A program made the translations under genes and the position numbers. DNA of 64,000 nucleotides, taken from contig CALWVF010000027.1 in the NCBI GenBank assembly GCA_944384925.1, positions 1 through 64,000 on the forward strand. The letters run 5' to 3'. The notes beneath the pieces were generated by a model, which saw only the letters and a list, made by a program, of their open reading frames with translations, was not told the DNA's origin and did not search any database. Position 1 is the stretch's first letter. Each line of letters starts with the position of its first letter. Below, piece by piece: positions 36,482-46,295 of this stretch. Source of the stretch: an uncultured Clostridia bacterium (GTDB lineage: Bacteria > Bacillota > Clostridia > Oscillospirales > Acutalibacteraceae).

Positions 36482-37702
36482 TTAAACATTTTCTCTTAAT
36501 AATGGCATTGTCATACATCTTGGTCCTCCTCTACCCCTCGATAACTCAGAGCTTGGAATTGTAAGGACCTCTATACCTGCATCTTCCATAATTTTATTGG
36601 TAACATAATTTCTGCTATATGCAATAACCTTTCCAGGAGCAATTGCAAATGTATTAGAGCCATCATTCCATTGCTCCCTTGCTGCATCTATAATACTATC
36701 TCCACCACACTTTATTAAGGTTACTTTATCTAAATTTAAATTTTTCTTTAATATATTTTCTAAACTATCATTATCTTCTGATATTTTTAAATTTTCATTA
36801 TCCTTTAATTCTAAACTCATAACCTTAAAATCATTTTTAATATTAGGGTGAATAGTAAATTTATCTTTATCAACCATAGTAAAAACAGTATCTAAATGCA
36901 TAAAACTTCTTGTTTTTGGAATATCGATTGCTAATACTTTTTTAAATCCAATATCATCTTTTAAAACTCTTTTAGCCAATATTTCTATCGACCTAGGTTG
37001 AGTACGTTGAGATACCCCAACAGCTAATAAATCAGATGATAAAACCAGCACATCCCCACCTTCAATAGACGATTTATAGTCTCTATTATAAACTATAGGA
37101 ACATTTTTGTAATCAGGATGATATTTAAATATATATTTAGCAAAAAGAGTTTCTCGATTTCTGGTTACTGAAAACATTTTATTAATACAAACACCTTTGC
37201 CTATTGTGCAAAAAGGATCCCTGCTAAAATAAATATTAGGTATAGGATCTACTATAAAAGGATAACTATCATCTAAAAAATCTTTAAGATGCCTCTTAGT
37301 ATAGTCTTTTACATCATTTTTTCTTATACCCTCTATCATTTTAGATATCATATCTTTATTTGACATAGACTTAAAAAATTCTTTTAATTCTTGAGCAATA
37401 TTTTCTTCTAGTATTTCTGCCTCACATATATATTCACTAATTAATGAGTCCTTAACTTGTTCATCTATTATAGATTCTGCAGCTAAGTCATTAAGATAAA
37501 CAACTTCAGCACCGTTTTCTCTTGCAGTATTAGCAAGAGAATCGTGTTCTTCCTGAGCAATTTTTAAATAAGGTATATCATCAAATAGTAAGCGATCAAT
37601 ATATTCAGGCATTAAATTTTCTAATTCTTTACCAGGTCTTTGTATCAACACTTTTTTTAAAGGCCCAATTTCTGATTGAACCTTAATAGCATCTAAATTC
37701 AT
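36482..37702 (-). CDS. arcA: Arginine deiminase
   Basis: 406 residues. It converts arginine to citrulline and ammonia. Family motifs: [20 protein letters not shown] near the start, the [12 protein letters not shown] loop, [19 protein letters not shown], and the catalytic Cys in [10 protein letters not shown] at the C terminus. AAGGAGTG lies 6 nt before the ATG. It is the first gene of arcA-argF-arcC-carrier, giving fermentative ATP from arginine. Confidence 0.97.
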   Translation of the reverse strand: MNLDAIKVQSEIGPLKKVLIQRPGKELENLMPEYIDRLLFDDIPYLKIAQEEHDSLANTARENGAEVVYLNDLAAESIIDEQVKDSLISEYICEAEILEENIAQELKEFFKSMSNKDMISKMIEGIRKNDVKDYTKRHLKDFLDDSYPFIVDPIPNIYFSRDPFCTIGKGVCINKMFSVTRNRETLFAKYIFKYHPDYKNVPIVYNRDYKSSIEGGDVLVLSSDLLAVGVSQRTQPRSIEILAKRVLKDDIGFKKVLAIDIPKTRSFMHLDTVFTMVDKDKFTIHPNIKNDFKVMSLELKDNENLKISEDNDSLENILKKNLNLDKVTLIKCGGDSIIDAAREQWNDGSNTFAIAPGKVIAYSRNYVTNKIMEDAGIEVLTIPSSELSRGRGGPRCMTMPLLRENV

Positions 37703-37806
37703 TATATCACTCCTTCTGATAATAACTATATAATTCCATGAAAATAGTTATTTATACAATATAAATCTACTTAAACTTAAAAAAACTAAAATACAAATCT
37801 CTACTA

Positions 37807-37851
37807 AACATAAAAAGGTTTATCAAATAAAATGATAAACCTTTTTAATTC
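37807..37851. terminator. Terminator after secF
   Basis: Perfect 13-bp stem AAAAAGGTTTATC / GATAAACCTTTTT (37812-37824, 37834-37846), so it can terminate both strands. It lies 6 nt after the secF stop and isolates secDF from the arginine cluster. Confidence 0.88.
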
Positions 37852-37852
37852 A

Positions 37853-38791
37853 CTAACTTTTATATTTATATTCCTGCCATAAAACCCATAAAGGACCAGC
37901 TATACTAATAGTAGAATAGCATCCTGCAACTATTCCTACAACCATAGGCAATGCAAATGACACAACAGAAGGTAACTTAAATAATATGGATACAACCAAC
38001 ACTGTGCCTATTGCAATAACTGTACTCACAGAAGTACTAATAGTACGACCTAAAGTTTGATTTATGCTTTTATTAACCAACGTGGCAATATCTATTTTGT
38101 CTCCAAAAATTTTCTTGTTTTCTCTAATCCGATCATAAATAACTATAGTATCATTTAGAGAATATCCCAATATCATTAAAACAACAGCTATAAAGCTATC
38201 ATTTAACGGTATTCTAAATATTATAAATGTAAAATATACCATTATAACATCATGTAATAATGCTATTAAAGCGGCAGCTCCAGCAGATAATCCACCAATT
38301 TTTTTAAATCTAAATGCGACATAAAACATCATTAACACAGATGCAAGAATAATTGCAACTATGCATTTCATAAAGAAAGCTTTTCCCATACTTGGATTTA
38401 CAGAAATAGATTCAATAGATTCAAAATTATTGTCTGGAAAAGTTTGTGTTAAAGATTCTGTCATGCTCTTTTGTTGTTCAAGAGATATGCCCTCATTCCC
38501 TGAAAATTCAACAGATACATTATTTTTAACTTCTTTATCACTAGAAGATACCACATTTTCATTTAACTGTATTGATACTGTTTGATATGTAGCTTTTTGT
38601 ATAACATCCTTAAGACTACTTTCATCTATTTGCCCTGTATATGAATATTTTACAATAGCTCCACCTGTGAATTGGATATCAAGCTGGGTTCCAAAAATTA
38701 CATTAAAAATAATCCCTATAAGCATTATTGAAATAGATATGCCAAAAAATATCTTTTTATTCTTTATAAAATCTATATTATACGTTCTCAT
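37853..38791 (-). CDS. secF: Protein translocase subunit SecF
   Basis: 312 residues, six transmembrane segments with a large extracytoplasmic loop after the first. Marks: TGGAIVKYSYTG near the start and GYSLNDTIVIYDRIREN in the fourth-fifth membrane region. The ATG at 38791 follows GGGGGTAATAAAA; the ORF could extend upstream to 38827 but without a better site. It overlaps the secD end by 14 nt. Confidence 0.94.
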   Translation of the reverse strand: MRTYNIDFIKNKKIFFGISISIMLIGIIFNVIFGTQLDIQFTGGAIVKYSYTGQIDESSLKDVIQKATYQTVSIQLNENVVSSSDKEVKNNVSVEFSGNEGISLEQQKSMTESLTQTFPDNNFESIESISVNPSMGKAFFMKCIVAIILASVLMMFYVAFRFKKIGGLSAGAAALIALLHDVIMVYFTFIIFRIPLNDSFIAVVLMILGYSLNDTIVIYDRIRENKKIFGDKIDIATLVNKSINQTLGRTISTSVSTVIAIGTVLVVSILFKLPSVVSFALPMVVGIVAGCYSTISIAGPLWVLWQEYKYKS

Positions 38792-40196
38792 TTTTATTAC
38801 CCCCGTACAACCATTTATTTCTAGCAAACTTAAATTGTGAAATAGATTTCAGCATTATACGAGAAGCAGCCACACCTATTAAGAAGTTTGAAATTACCCC
38901 TACTAATAAAGTGTATCCAAATGAATATATTACCCCTGTTGTAGAAGGTCCAAATAACATTGAGAGGATATTAGATGGTCCAAAAACCCCCATAAGTATA
39001 AGTGCAACAATAATAACAGTTACATTGCCATCAAATATTGCAGAAAAACTTGCTCGTGTTCCTCTATCAATAGCACCATCTATAGTCTTGCCAAGAAATA
39101 ACTCTTCTTTAATTCTTTCAGCAGTAATAGTATTTGCATCTACTCCCATACCAATAGATAATATAATGCCTGCGACACCAGGCAATGTCATTGTAAAGCT
39201 TTGTATAAAAGGGAAAAAACCAGATATAGCTGCTAACGATATTCCTACTTGCCCAACCAATGCTATACAAGCTATAAAGCCAGGCAATCTATACATTAAT
39301 ATCATAAATGTGCATACAAGGATCATTGCTATAATACCTGCAATAGTCATGGAATACAGTGCAGATGAACCAAGGGTTGGACTTAATGACCCAAAATTGT
39401 CTGTTTGTAATTTAAACGGTAAGGCCCCGGCATTAATTTTAGAAGCTAGTGAAGATGCTTCTTGTGATGTAAAGTCTCCTGATATTGTTGCTACTCCTTC
39501 TGTTATTGTATCGTTAACAGTTGGATATGATATCATTACATCGTCCATCCATATTGATATTGTTTGCCCTTTAAGCCTTGACGTTGCTTCCGCAAACTTT
39601 TTTGTACCCTCTTCATTAAAGTTCAATTGTACAACATATTTTTGCTTTCCTGTTTGTTGATCTTGAGTAATCATTGCAGAAGCACTGCTTATATCTTTTC
39701 CTTCAATCAAAACATTAGATGCAGTCACTCCTGTTGGAGTTTTGTAAACATATTGACCTTCAGAATCATATTCAACATTTAAATATTCATGGCCTTCCCT
39801 AAAAGTCAACGACGCTGTTGCAGAAAGTTCCTTAATTGCATATTCAGGATCAAATTCTGTTTCATCTTCTTTCCATGGAAACCTAACAATAATTCTATCG
39901 TTATCATAATCAGCATACAGCTCATAATCAGTAATATTATTTTTTACCATACGTACTTCTATAATTGACTTTGCTGAATCTAATTGTTCTTTTGTAGCAT
40001 CGACTCCATCTGCAGGGCTAAAAGTAGCTTCTACCCCACCCCTAATATCAATTCCCCACCTGATATCCTTAACACCTTTTATATAAGTAATTGGAATATC
40101 GCCATTAAGTCCATATATTCCAAAAAAGGCAATATATGAAACTAATAATATAAGTAGGGATAAAATAAAAAATACTGGTTTTCCTACTCTCTTCAT
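38778..40196 (-). CDS. secD: Protein translocase subunit SecD
   Basis: 472 residues, six membrane segments. The first periplasmic-type domain starts WGIDIRGGVEATFSP. D5-type GVDANTITAERIKEE lies in the membrane region. SecDF uses the proton or sodium gradient to help export. It is the first gene of a secD-secF pair. Confidence 0.95.
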   Translation of the reverse strand: MKRVGKPVFFILSLLILLVSYIAFFGIYGLNGDIPITYIKGVKDIRWGIDIRGGVEATFSPADGVDATKEQLDSAKSIIEVRMVKNNITDYELYADYDNDRIIVRFPWKEDETEFDPEYAIKELSATASLTFREGHEYLNVEYDSEGQYVYKTPTGVTASNVLIEGKDISSASAMITQDQQTGKQKYVVQLNFNEEGTKKFAEATSRLKGQTISIWMDDVMISYPTVNDTITEGVATISGDFTSQEASSLASKINAGALPFKLQTDNFGSLSPTLGSSALYSMTIAGIIAMILVCTFMILMYRLPGFIACIALVGQVGISLAAISGFFPFIQSFTMTLPGVAGIILSIGMGVDANTITAERIKEELFLGKTIDGAIDRGTRASFSAIFDGNVTVIIVALILMGVFGPSNILSMLFGPSTTGVIYSFGYTLLVGVISNFLIGVAASRIMLKSISQFKFARNKWLYGGNKNENV

Positions 40197-40548
40197 TAAT
40201 AAACATCCTCCAATACACTATTTTCTGTTAATTAAATCAATAAGAACAATTAAAATAGCAATACAAATTTTAAGCAAAAGTTCCATAAACTAAAAAGAGC
40301 AATCTTAGTAATATGTTATTTTAGTTTAAAAATCCATATAATTGTTATCAATTAACAGTTGTTTTAGATATAATTATAAATTTTTGTTTATAAAAAGTCA
40401 ATCTAAGTAAAAAAATAAATGTTTATTTGACAAATCAATCACAAACTTCTTAAAAATATAGTATTAATGGAATATCACTAACAAAATTATTGCATTATTA
40501 CATTTATATATGTTAATATTGATATATAAAAAATTAGAGGTGATTCCT
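40197..40548. other. Intergenic region between divergent secD and nrdR
   Basis: About 350 nt of AT-rich DNA. A perfect TTGACA at 40427-40432 with TAAAAA 18 nt downstream is a weak candidate for the nrdR promoter. No small Cys-rich peptide gene, such as the SCIFF gene sometimes near clostridial secDF, could be read here. Confidence 0.4.
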
Positions 40549-41004
40549 TTGAAATGTCCATATTGTAACTTTGAAGAAAGCAAAGTAACCGATTCTAGAC
40601 CGACAGACGATTTTACAAAAATAAGACGCAGACGAGAATGCTTAAACTGTAATAAACGATTCACAACCTTTGAAATTGTAGAGACTATGCCAATTATTGT
40701 TATTAAAAAAGATAAATCCAGAGAATCTTTCGATAGAAATAAGTTACTTAATGGTCTTTTAAAAGCTTGTGAAAAGCGCCCTGTTTCAATAAGTACACTC
40801 GAAAAAATAGCTAATGATATAGAAATCAATCTTCAGAATTTATTAGACAGAGAAATTACTTCAGATTTAATAGGAAAATATGCTATGGATGCTCTTAAAA
40901 ACATAGATGAGGTATCATATGTAAGATTTGCATCTGTCTATAGGCAATTTAAAGACATAAATACATTTATGGAAGAATTAACTAAGCTAATAAACAATAA
41001 GTAA
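40549..41004 (+). CDS. nrdR: Transcriptional regulator NrdR
   Basis: 151 residues from TTG at 40549, preceded by AGAGGTGATTCCT; this gives the standard MKCPYC start. The zinc ribbon is CPYC (3-6) with CLNCNKRF, and the ATP-cone domain follows ([20 protein letters not shown]). NrdR represses ribonucleotide reductase operons according to dATP/ATP levels. No nrd genes are in the window. Confidence 0.96.
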   Translation: MKCPYCNFEESKVTDSRPTDDFTKIRRRRECLNCNKRFTTFEIVETMPIIVIKKDKSRESFDRNKLLNGLLKACEKRPVSISTLEKIANDIEINLQNLLDREITSDLIGKYAMDALKNIDEVSYVRFASVYRQFKDINTFMEELTKLINNK

Positions 41005-41522
41005 ACTCACAATGTTTTATTATAAGTGCATAAACTTATTATAAGGATTAAAGGACCTAATTTATTTTACAAAAAGATACTACAATAACTATCTTGAAAC
41101 AATTTATAATTTTCTAAATTATAAGTTAACTTTAAGTAATTAACCTTTATTATATTGACATGTCTTACTATATAATTTCTATTTTATATTATTTTTCAAC
41201 TGTAAAATAATATATTACAGTTAAATATTTTTAACTTAAATGCAAACTAATGTTTTATTTGAAATTATCAATATTGATTTTCTATCATAATCTTATCTTT
41301 ATTACAATTAATGTCAAAAATAATATTAAAAAACTTTTACTTTAACAACAATTCAATAATAATTCATAATAACATCAAAATTTTTGATTTAGTACAAAAC
41401 AATAAACAATATAAAAAAATACACTTTGATAAGACGAATATTCATATCTAAGTGTATTTTATTCTTAACAATTAATAAAATTTACTTACAATACTATAAA
41501 TAAAAAATACTTTTAGCATAAT
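41005..41522. other. AT-rich intergenic region
   Basis: About 520 nt between convergent nrdR and the thioesterase gene. Apart from the terminator at 41410-41460 nothing could be supported on either strand. Confidence 0.5.
41410..41460. terminator. Terminator downstream of the acyl-ACP thioesterase gene
   Basis: Stem AAATACACTT / AAGTGTATTT (41417-41426, 41450-41459), with TTTTTTTATATTG on the minus strand. It begins about 60 nt after the thioesterase stop. Confidence 0.75.
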
Positions 41523-42266
41523 TTAACTATATAAAACTGTAGATTCAAAAATCTTAATGTTTGTGTCTTTTAATTTTCCAACTACATAAAATGAATTTTC
41601 AGTAATACGTTTATTAAATATCTTTATTATATTACCCTCAAAGCTTTGATTTACAAACTTAATTTCAAAATGTTTTAATGTATTTTTGCTTAAATAATTA
41701 CAATCAAAAGAATTTATTATCATTTTCCCATATGAAACATTGTTTACGTGCATATTCATATCTATATCACATACTCTAGGTTGATATTCATAAGAAAAAT
41801 CTTCGTCTGACACATCTACACTAAGCCTAGTGTATAAATTACTCTTCAAATTACTATTAAATTCTGTAGAATCCATTAATAAATTTTTCAATTCATCAAA
41901 CTTTTTTAATTTATTCAATTTTATATCATACAAACACCACTCTGCAACCCCATTAACCAGGACTTCATTTTTTTCATTATAAATAATATAATAACGGTCT
42001 TGTTTAAATCTTTTAGGTTGTGCTACAAATGTTTCAATAAGTAACCTATCGTCCAAACACGGAAAATAGTTCACATCCACTTTTATTCTTGTTATAAACC
42101 AACAAATATTATAATTTTTTATTAATGTTTTATTATCAACATTAAATAATTTTGCATGATCCCCAGATATTTCTTGAAATTTCTCCATAATACTAGTGAT
42201 ACTCATTTTGCATTGAAAGTCTATATCACTAGATGTAACAAAAATTTCCTTTTTAAAACTACTCAA
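41523..42266 (-). CDS. Acyl-ACP thioesterase (FatA/FatB-type, double hotdog)
   Basis: 247 residues from TTG at 42266 (GAAGG 8 nt upstream); the longer frame to 42329 has no such site. The first hotdog includes DIDFQCKMSITSIMEKFQEISGDHA-like helix sequence, WFITRIKVDV and VAEWCLYDI. The second contains VCDIDMNMHVNNVSYGKM with the catalytic Asn/His set. It releases fatty acids from ACP. No fatty acid synthesis genes are adjacent. Confidence 0.85.
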   Translation of the reverse strand: MSSFKKEIFVTSSDIDFQCKMSITSIMEKFQEISGDHAKLFNVDNKTLIKNYNICWFITRIKVDVNYFPCLDDRLLIETFVAQPKRFKQDRYYIIYNEKNEVLVNGVAEWCLYDIKLNKLKKFDELKNLLMDSTEFNSNLKSNLYTRLSVDVSDEDFSYEYQPRVCDIDMNMHVNNVSYGKMIINSFDCNYLSKNTLKHFEIKFVNQSFEGNIIKIFNKRITENSFYVVGKLKDTNIKIFESTVLYS

Positions 42267-42445
42267 AAAAATACCTTCTTTTCTTTTTCTTAATATTATA
42301 ACAAATTTTTTAAAAAAAACAAAGTACATTTTATAGCAAAAATAAGCTTCGTAATTATTAAACCTTAACCCATATTATTTCAAAAATATCTTTTATCAAT
42401 AAAGAAATAATTTTATTCCAATGCTTTACTAAGAATTGATTCATA

Positions 42446-42844
42446 TTAATTATTAACAGACACATCACTGTTATCATTAGATAAAAATAAAATATATAAT
42501 CTTATCAATGACACAGCTATAACAATTTCACTTAAACAAACCTCTACACGCTGTTCCTCTGAAGCAGTTGAAGATTTTGATATATTTTTAGATTGATCAT
42601 AAAATCCAAAAAGTCCATATAGAACCAATAATGATGAAATTAATTGCATACAAAATCCATTTGAATTATTATATTTATTTCTTATTACGCATAATTTACT
42701 GTTAATTAACTGATATTTTTGTTCTCTCAAATATATAAGTCTTATTAAAGAGCCAATAATTATTATTTTTAATAATACTTCACTATTTTCTAGTATATCT
42801 AGCTGCTCTTTATGTCCATCATAAAAATTATCATGAATTAGCAT
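42446..42844 (-). CDS. Small membrane protein of unknown function
   Basis: 132 residues. Hydrophobic stretches lie at about 22-38 (EVLLKIIIIGSLIRLIYL), 66-80 (MQLISSLLVLYGLFGF) and 105-122 (EIVIAVSLIRLYILFL), so two or three membrane segments are likely. The first and last share I(I)xxSLIRLxxL, hinting at an internal repeat. GGAGG lies 8 nt before the ATG, which supports a real gene. No family was recognised. It lies between the thioesterase and the exported phosphatase genes on the same strand. Confidence 0.6.
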   Translation of the reverse strand: MLIHDNFYDGHKEQLDILENSEVLLKIIIIGSLIRLIYLREQKYQLINSKLCVIRNKYNNSNGFCMQLISSLLVLYGLFGFYDQSKNISKSSTASEEQRVEVCLSEIVIAVSLIRLYILFLSNDNSDVSVNN

Positions 42845-43041
42845 TACTTTACCTCCAAATATAAAGTAATAATTACCTTACATTCTATGCTCTATTAAAA
42901 TAAATGTAACATTATGAGAAAGTAACTTCATTATTAATTTATTAAAATAATACAATAGTTTATAAAACACAAAGAGTTTTTTAATTATTTAATGTTATAT
43001 TCTAACCAAAATAGATAAATATATACTATAATTAAAAATAA

Positions 43042-43087
43042 AAGATAAAGCCTTCTGCAATTTCATACATTACAGAAGGCTTTATAA
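43042..43087. terminator. Terminator of the PPP phosphatase gene
   Basis: Perfect 11-bp stem AAAGCCTTCTG / CAGAAGGCTTT (43047-43057, 43073-43083), followed on the minus strand by ATCTTTTATTTTT. It lies about 40 nt after the phosphatase stop. Confidence 0.85.
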
Positions 43088-43123
43088 TATACTTATCAAA
43101 TATTATTACAATTCACACATGTT

Positions 43124-44215
43124 TTAGTAAACTATATATTCATATGAGAAATTACCTGTATTATCACAATTAATAATTCCTCCTCTATTTGTTTTACCAA
43201 CATAGTTAGGTATTGAAAACACAGTTATTATACTTTCATCATTAAATTTATCATCATACCCATCTACACATTGATGACCACGAACAATCTTATTAAAACT
43301 GAAGGTTTTTAAAAAATTAAGAACTTGTTTATGACCAAATAGCTTGCCTTTACCCCTCTTTTCATTTTTTTTGAAATGATTAACATCACTTGGATCACTC
43401 CATACTAAGTCCATAATTAAAGATTCCTTTTCTTTATTTTTTGTTTCACAAAGACTCTCATATGAAATAGGTTTTCTCAGTTCACTTAATTGATTAAGAG
43501 AACTCATTTCAGGTGTAATTCCTCCATGCACACAAAAAACAGAATCATTTACAACTGCTGATATAGAAAGATAATTAAAAACCTCATTTAGTTTCACAAA
43601 CACATGATCATCATTGTATTTTTTTCGCACTTCTTGTAAAAAGCCATACTTAGGGCTTGCATATCTTTCTCTTGATTTTTCATTCTTAACTTTCTTAATT
43701 TCATGATTTCCTCGAAGCAAATAAACTTTATCCGGAAACATAGTTTTTAATTTAAGCAGTAAAACAGAACATTCAACACTGTTCTTCCCTCTATCAACAT
43801 AATCTCCGAGGAAAAGAATCGATTTTCCAAAGCTCATTTCTTTTAAGAATTTCTTAATACAAAACTCAAGTGATTTAATATCTCCATGTATGTCTCCCAC
43901 TATAATTAAAGGTCCGTTTATTTTTAACAAACATGATTCATCTTTCAAACAGTCAATAGCTTCTTCACATATTTTATCAATTTTCTCCACATCAAACACA
44001 TAATTGTTATTAGCACAATTATCTAACAATTTTTTATAACTGTCAATTTCATTTTTTAAGCTACTATTCAAATAATAAACACTTCTAATTAAACTTTTGT
44101 ACTTGTTTGCATCTGCCTCACTATAATTCACGTTTTTAGAAAACACCAAATTAATAGCTCCACATTGCAAAATCAACACATTAATTAATAAAATTGTTAA
44201 ACATTTCCTAATCAT
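43124..44215 (-). CDS. Exported eukaryote-like PPP-family (PP1/PP2A-type) serine/threonine phosphatase
   Basis: 363 residues. An N-terminal signal peptide or anchor (about 1-25) precedes a short helical region and a complete PPP catalytic domain. Motifs in order: GDIHG (107-111), GDYVDRG (137-143), LRGNHE (167-172), HGG (230-232), RGHQ (312-315) and TVFSIPNYVG (331-340). The last matches the eukaryotic PP1/PP2A FSAPNYCG signature, which small bacterial PPP enzymes lack. All metal ligands appear present. It has its own consensus promoter and terminator. A role outside the cytoplasm, possibly on host or envelope phosphoproteins, is inference. Acquisition from a eukaryote or a large bacterial PPP lineage are both possible. 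Confidence 0.88.
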   Translation of the reverse strand: MIRKCLTILLINVLILQCGAINLVFSKNVNYSEADANKYKSLIRSVYYLNSSLKNEIDSYKKLLDNCANNNYVFDVEKIDKICEEAIDCLKDESCLLKINGPLIIVGDIHGDIKSLEFCIKKFLKEMSFGKSILFLGDYVDRGKNSVECSVLLLKLKTMFPDKVYLLRGNHEIKKVKNEKSRERYASPKYGFLQEVRKKYNDDHVFVKLNEVFNYLSISAVVNDSVFCVHGGITPEMSSLNQLSELRKPISYESLCETKNKEKESLIMDLVWSDPSDVNHFKKNEKRGKGKLFGHKQVLNFLKTFSFNKIVRGHQCVDGYDDKFNDESIITVFSIPNYVGKTNRGGIINCDNTGNFSYEYIVY

Positions 44216-44248
44216 AGTTACACCTCATTTATTTTTTTATACAATTTT

Positions 44249-44276
44249 ATTATAGCGTAAATTTTTTTATTGTCAA
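44249..44276 (-). promoter_or_regulatory. Strong sigma-A promoter of the PPP phosphatase gene
   Basis: Minus strand: consensus -35 TTGACA (44271-44276), 16-bp spacer, consensus -10 TATAAT (44249-44254), 33 nt before the start codon. GAGGTG lies 6 nt before the ATG. Confidence 0.8.
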
Positions 44277-44658
44277 ATATTAGAAGAAAAAAACACATTT
44301 TGAATAAAAATAATTTAAGTTATATAGTAAAAATTATAAACTCAATAGCTTAAACCTTAAAACAATTTTGAGCAAATTACATAATTTATAAATATAGATA
44401 ATAAATTATAATAAAATTGAAGTCATTAATATAAAATCTATTTGATTTCCCCAATAATCTAATATAATTTATAATGGTATACTTTAAAAACATCTTTAAA
44501 TAAATATAAAATAAATAATCAAAAAGTATTTATTTAAAAATATATAACATAAAATTACTTTCTAACAATCTTCACTACACTCAATAGATAGTACTTACTA
44601 AGATCTTAAACATCAATAAAACTATATTAAATAAACTTTAGCTCTCATGTATAATCAT

Positions 44659-44683
44659 AAAAAAATCCCATTAGTACTAGGAT
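44659..44683 (-). terminator. Possible small terminator, minus strand
   Basis: Minus strand: ATCCTA / TGGGAT-type stem of 6 pairs (one G-U) with a 7-nt loop, followed by TTTTTTT. Its only upstream candidate gene is the doubtful ORF at 44780-44983. Confidence 0.4.
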
Positions 44684-44779
44684 CTCCTAGAACTCTAAAA
44701 AAATAAAATTTACTATATTTAATACCCAAATTGTTGATATAATCACACAAATATTTTTAAATGTTATAAAAATATTATA

Positions 44780-44983
44780 TCATTTATTTAAAATTTGCAT
44801 AAATATTAAATCACTTTTAAAATTTAAATATAAAGAATTAAATAAAACAAAAAATATAAACTTTTTAAAAAAATTTTCACCTTGCATGTAATTATAAGAA
44901 AAAATAAAACTATTCAAAAATATTCTATACACATTACAAAAATGCAATAGTAAGCCTATAACCATTATTTTATCATTTTTCAA
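44780..44983 (-). CDS. Doubtful small hydrophobic ORF
   Basis: 67 codons from TTG, rich in Phe, Ile, Leu and Asn (FLNSFIFSYNYMQG, FFKKFIFFVLFNSLYL). AGTAGGGATA lies too close to the TTG for good initiation. It is followed at 120 nt by a terminator-like hairpin, the only supporting sign. The composition is what AT-rich noncoding DNA would give by chance. Confidence 0.2.
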   Translation of the reverse strand: MKNDKIMVIGLLLHFCNVYRIFLNSFIFSYNYMQGENFFKKFIFFVLFNSLYLNFKSDLIFMQILNK

Positions 44984-45243
44984 TATCCCTACTAAACTAT
45001 AAGTTTATGTACATTTTATATATAATCATATATTTCTAAGGTATACTACAAAACCTCCTTCAAGTTTTTTCTGCCTAGTATGAAAGATTGTTTACATTCC
45101 AAATATTAGTTCTAATTGCTTTCTGCACTAATTAATTCATAAAATATAAATAATATTGTTATCCTTATTATTTACATTCTGAACTCAAGCTATAGATCCA
45201 TTTCAATATTAAATGACAAATTTTAAAATTCATACATATATAT

Positions 45244-45268
45244 GAAAAAGCCCAGCAATGCTGGGCTT
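45244..45268 (-). terminator. Terminator of the redox gene cluster
   Basis: Minus strand: 9-bp stem AAGCCCAGC / GCTGGGCTT with an ATT loop, followed by TTTTTCATATA. It lies about 120 nt after the aldo/keto reductase stop. Confidence 0.85.
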
Positions 45269-45386
45269 ATCTGTACATTAGAAGATACATTTTTACATTT
45301 CTAAATATTTAAATTTTAATAAAATTGAGCGTATAACTTTAACACTATGACAATACACAAATACCCCACAACATAATTGCCCTCCG

Positions 45387-46241
45387 TTATCTTCTCCTTT
45401 CGATCATTTCATCAAACCATTCAACCATTTTTGGATCGTAATGTGAAAAAAATAGGCTATTATTAGTGTCTAATCCATTAATTTTCTCCATGTCTTTATC
45501 ACTCAGCGTAAAATCAAAAATATCAAAATTCTCTTTCATTCTCTCTTTATGAACCGATTTAGCAAGGGCAACCACATTCCTTTGCATTAACCATCTTAAA
45601 ATAATTTGTGCAACTGATTTATTGTATTTATCTCCGATTTCTTTCAATATTTGATTCGAAAACATATTATTTCTACCTTCTCCAAACGGTGCCCACGCTT
45701 CAATTTGAACTTTGTATTTTTTCATGTTTTCCTGTGCTTTCACTTGAGCATTTAATGGATTTGTTTCAACTTGATTTATTTGTGGAATAACCTTCCTACC
45801 AAATAAACAAATATCCGACAATCTATCGGGATAAAAATTAGATACCCCTATTGCTTTTACTATACCTTCCCCATATAGTTCTTCTAATGCTTTGTAAGCA
45901 CCATAATAATCAGCAAATGGTTGATGCAAAAGAATCAAATCCAAATAATCTATTTTTAGTTTTTTTATTGACTCAAACACTGACTTTTTACATTTTTCAT
46001 AACCGTAATTATCTATCCATACTTTAGTGGTTATAAATAGTTCTTCTCTAGGCACTGAACACTCTAAAATTGCTTCTCCGACTTCTTCCTCATTAAAATA
46101 TGCTTGCGCTGTATCAATTGACCTATAACCAACTTCGATAGCATCTAGCACTACACGTTTGCATTCAGCTTTTGACACTTGATAAACCCCAAAGCCTAAT
46201 TTTGGCATTTTTACACCGTTATTCAATGTAACATATTCCAT
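45387..46241 (-). CDS. Aldo/keto reductase
   Basis: 284 residues, AKR5-like (2,5-diketo-gluconate reductase type). The catalytic tetrad is Asp43 (SIDTAQAY), Tyr48, Lys73 (TTKVW) and His106 (LILLHQPF). IGVSNFYPDRL and LRWLMQRNVV are typical. It reduces carbonyls with NAD(P)H; the substrate is unknown. It is the last gene of a minus-strand cluster with a flavoprotein, an iron alcohol dehydrogenase, an ABM monooxygenase and a broken CMD-cupin gene. Confidence 0.9.
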   Translation of the reverse strand: MEYVTLNNGVKMPKLGFGVYQVSKAECKRVVLDAIEVGYRSIDTAQAYFNEEEVGEAILECSVPREELFITTKVWIDNYGYEKCKKSVFESIKKLKIDYLDLILLHQPFADYYGAYKALEELYGEGIVKAIGVSNFYPDRLSDICLFGRKVIPQINQVETNPLNAQVKAQENMKKYKVQIEAWAPFGEGRNNMFSNQILKEIGDKYNKSVAQIILRWLMQRNVVALAKSVHKERMKENFDIFDFTLSDKDMEKINGLDTNNSLFFSHYDPKMVEWFDEMIERRR

Positions 46242-46295
46242 GTTTTTTCTCCTTTTATTTACTTAATAGTTATATTATTTACTAAATAAAGTAAT

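Larger units (their letters stand above)
44277..45386. other. Long AT-rich intergenic region
   Basis: About 1.1 kb with two terminators and one doubtful short ORF (44780-44983, minus). No larger coding pattern was found on either strand. The base composition is even more AT-rich than that of neighbouring genes. Confidence 0.5.

Noticed and set aside
40197-40548. Search for a SCIFF-type peptide gene next to secDF
   Set aside because: Clostridial secDF can neighbour such a gene, but no run of Cys codons is present here on either strand.
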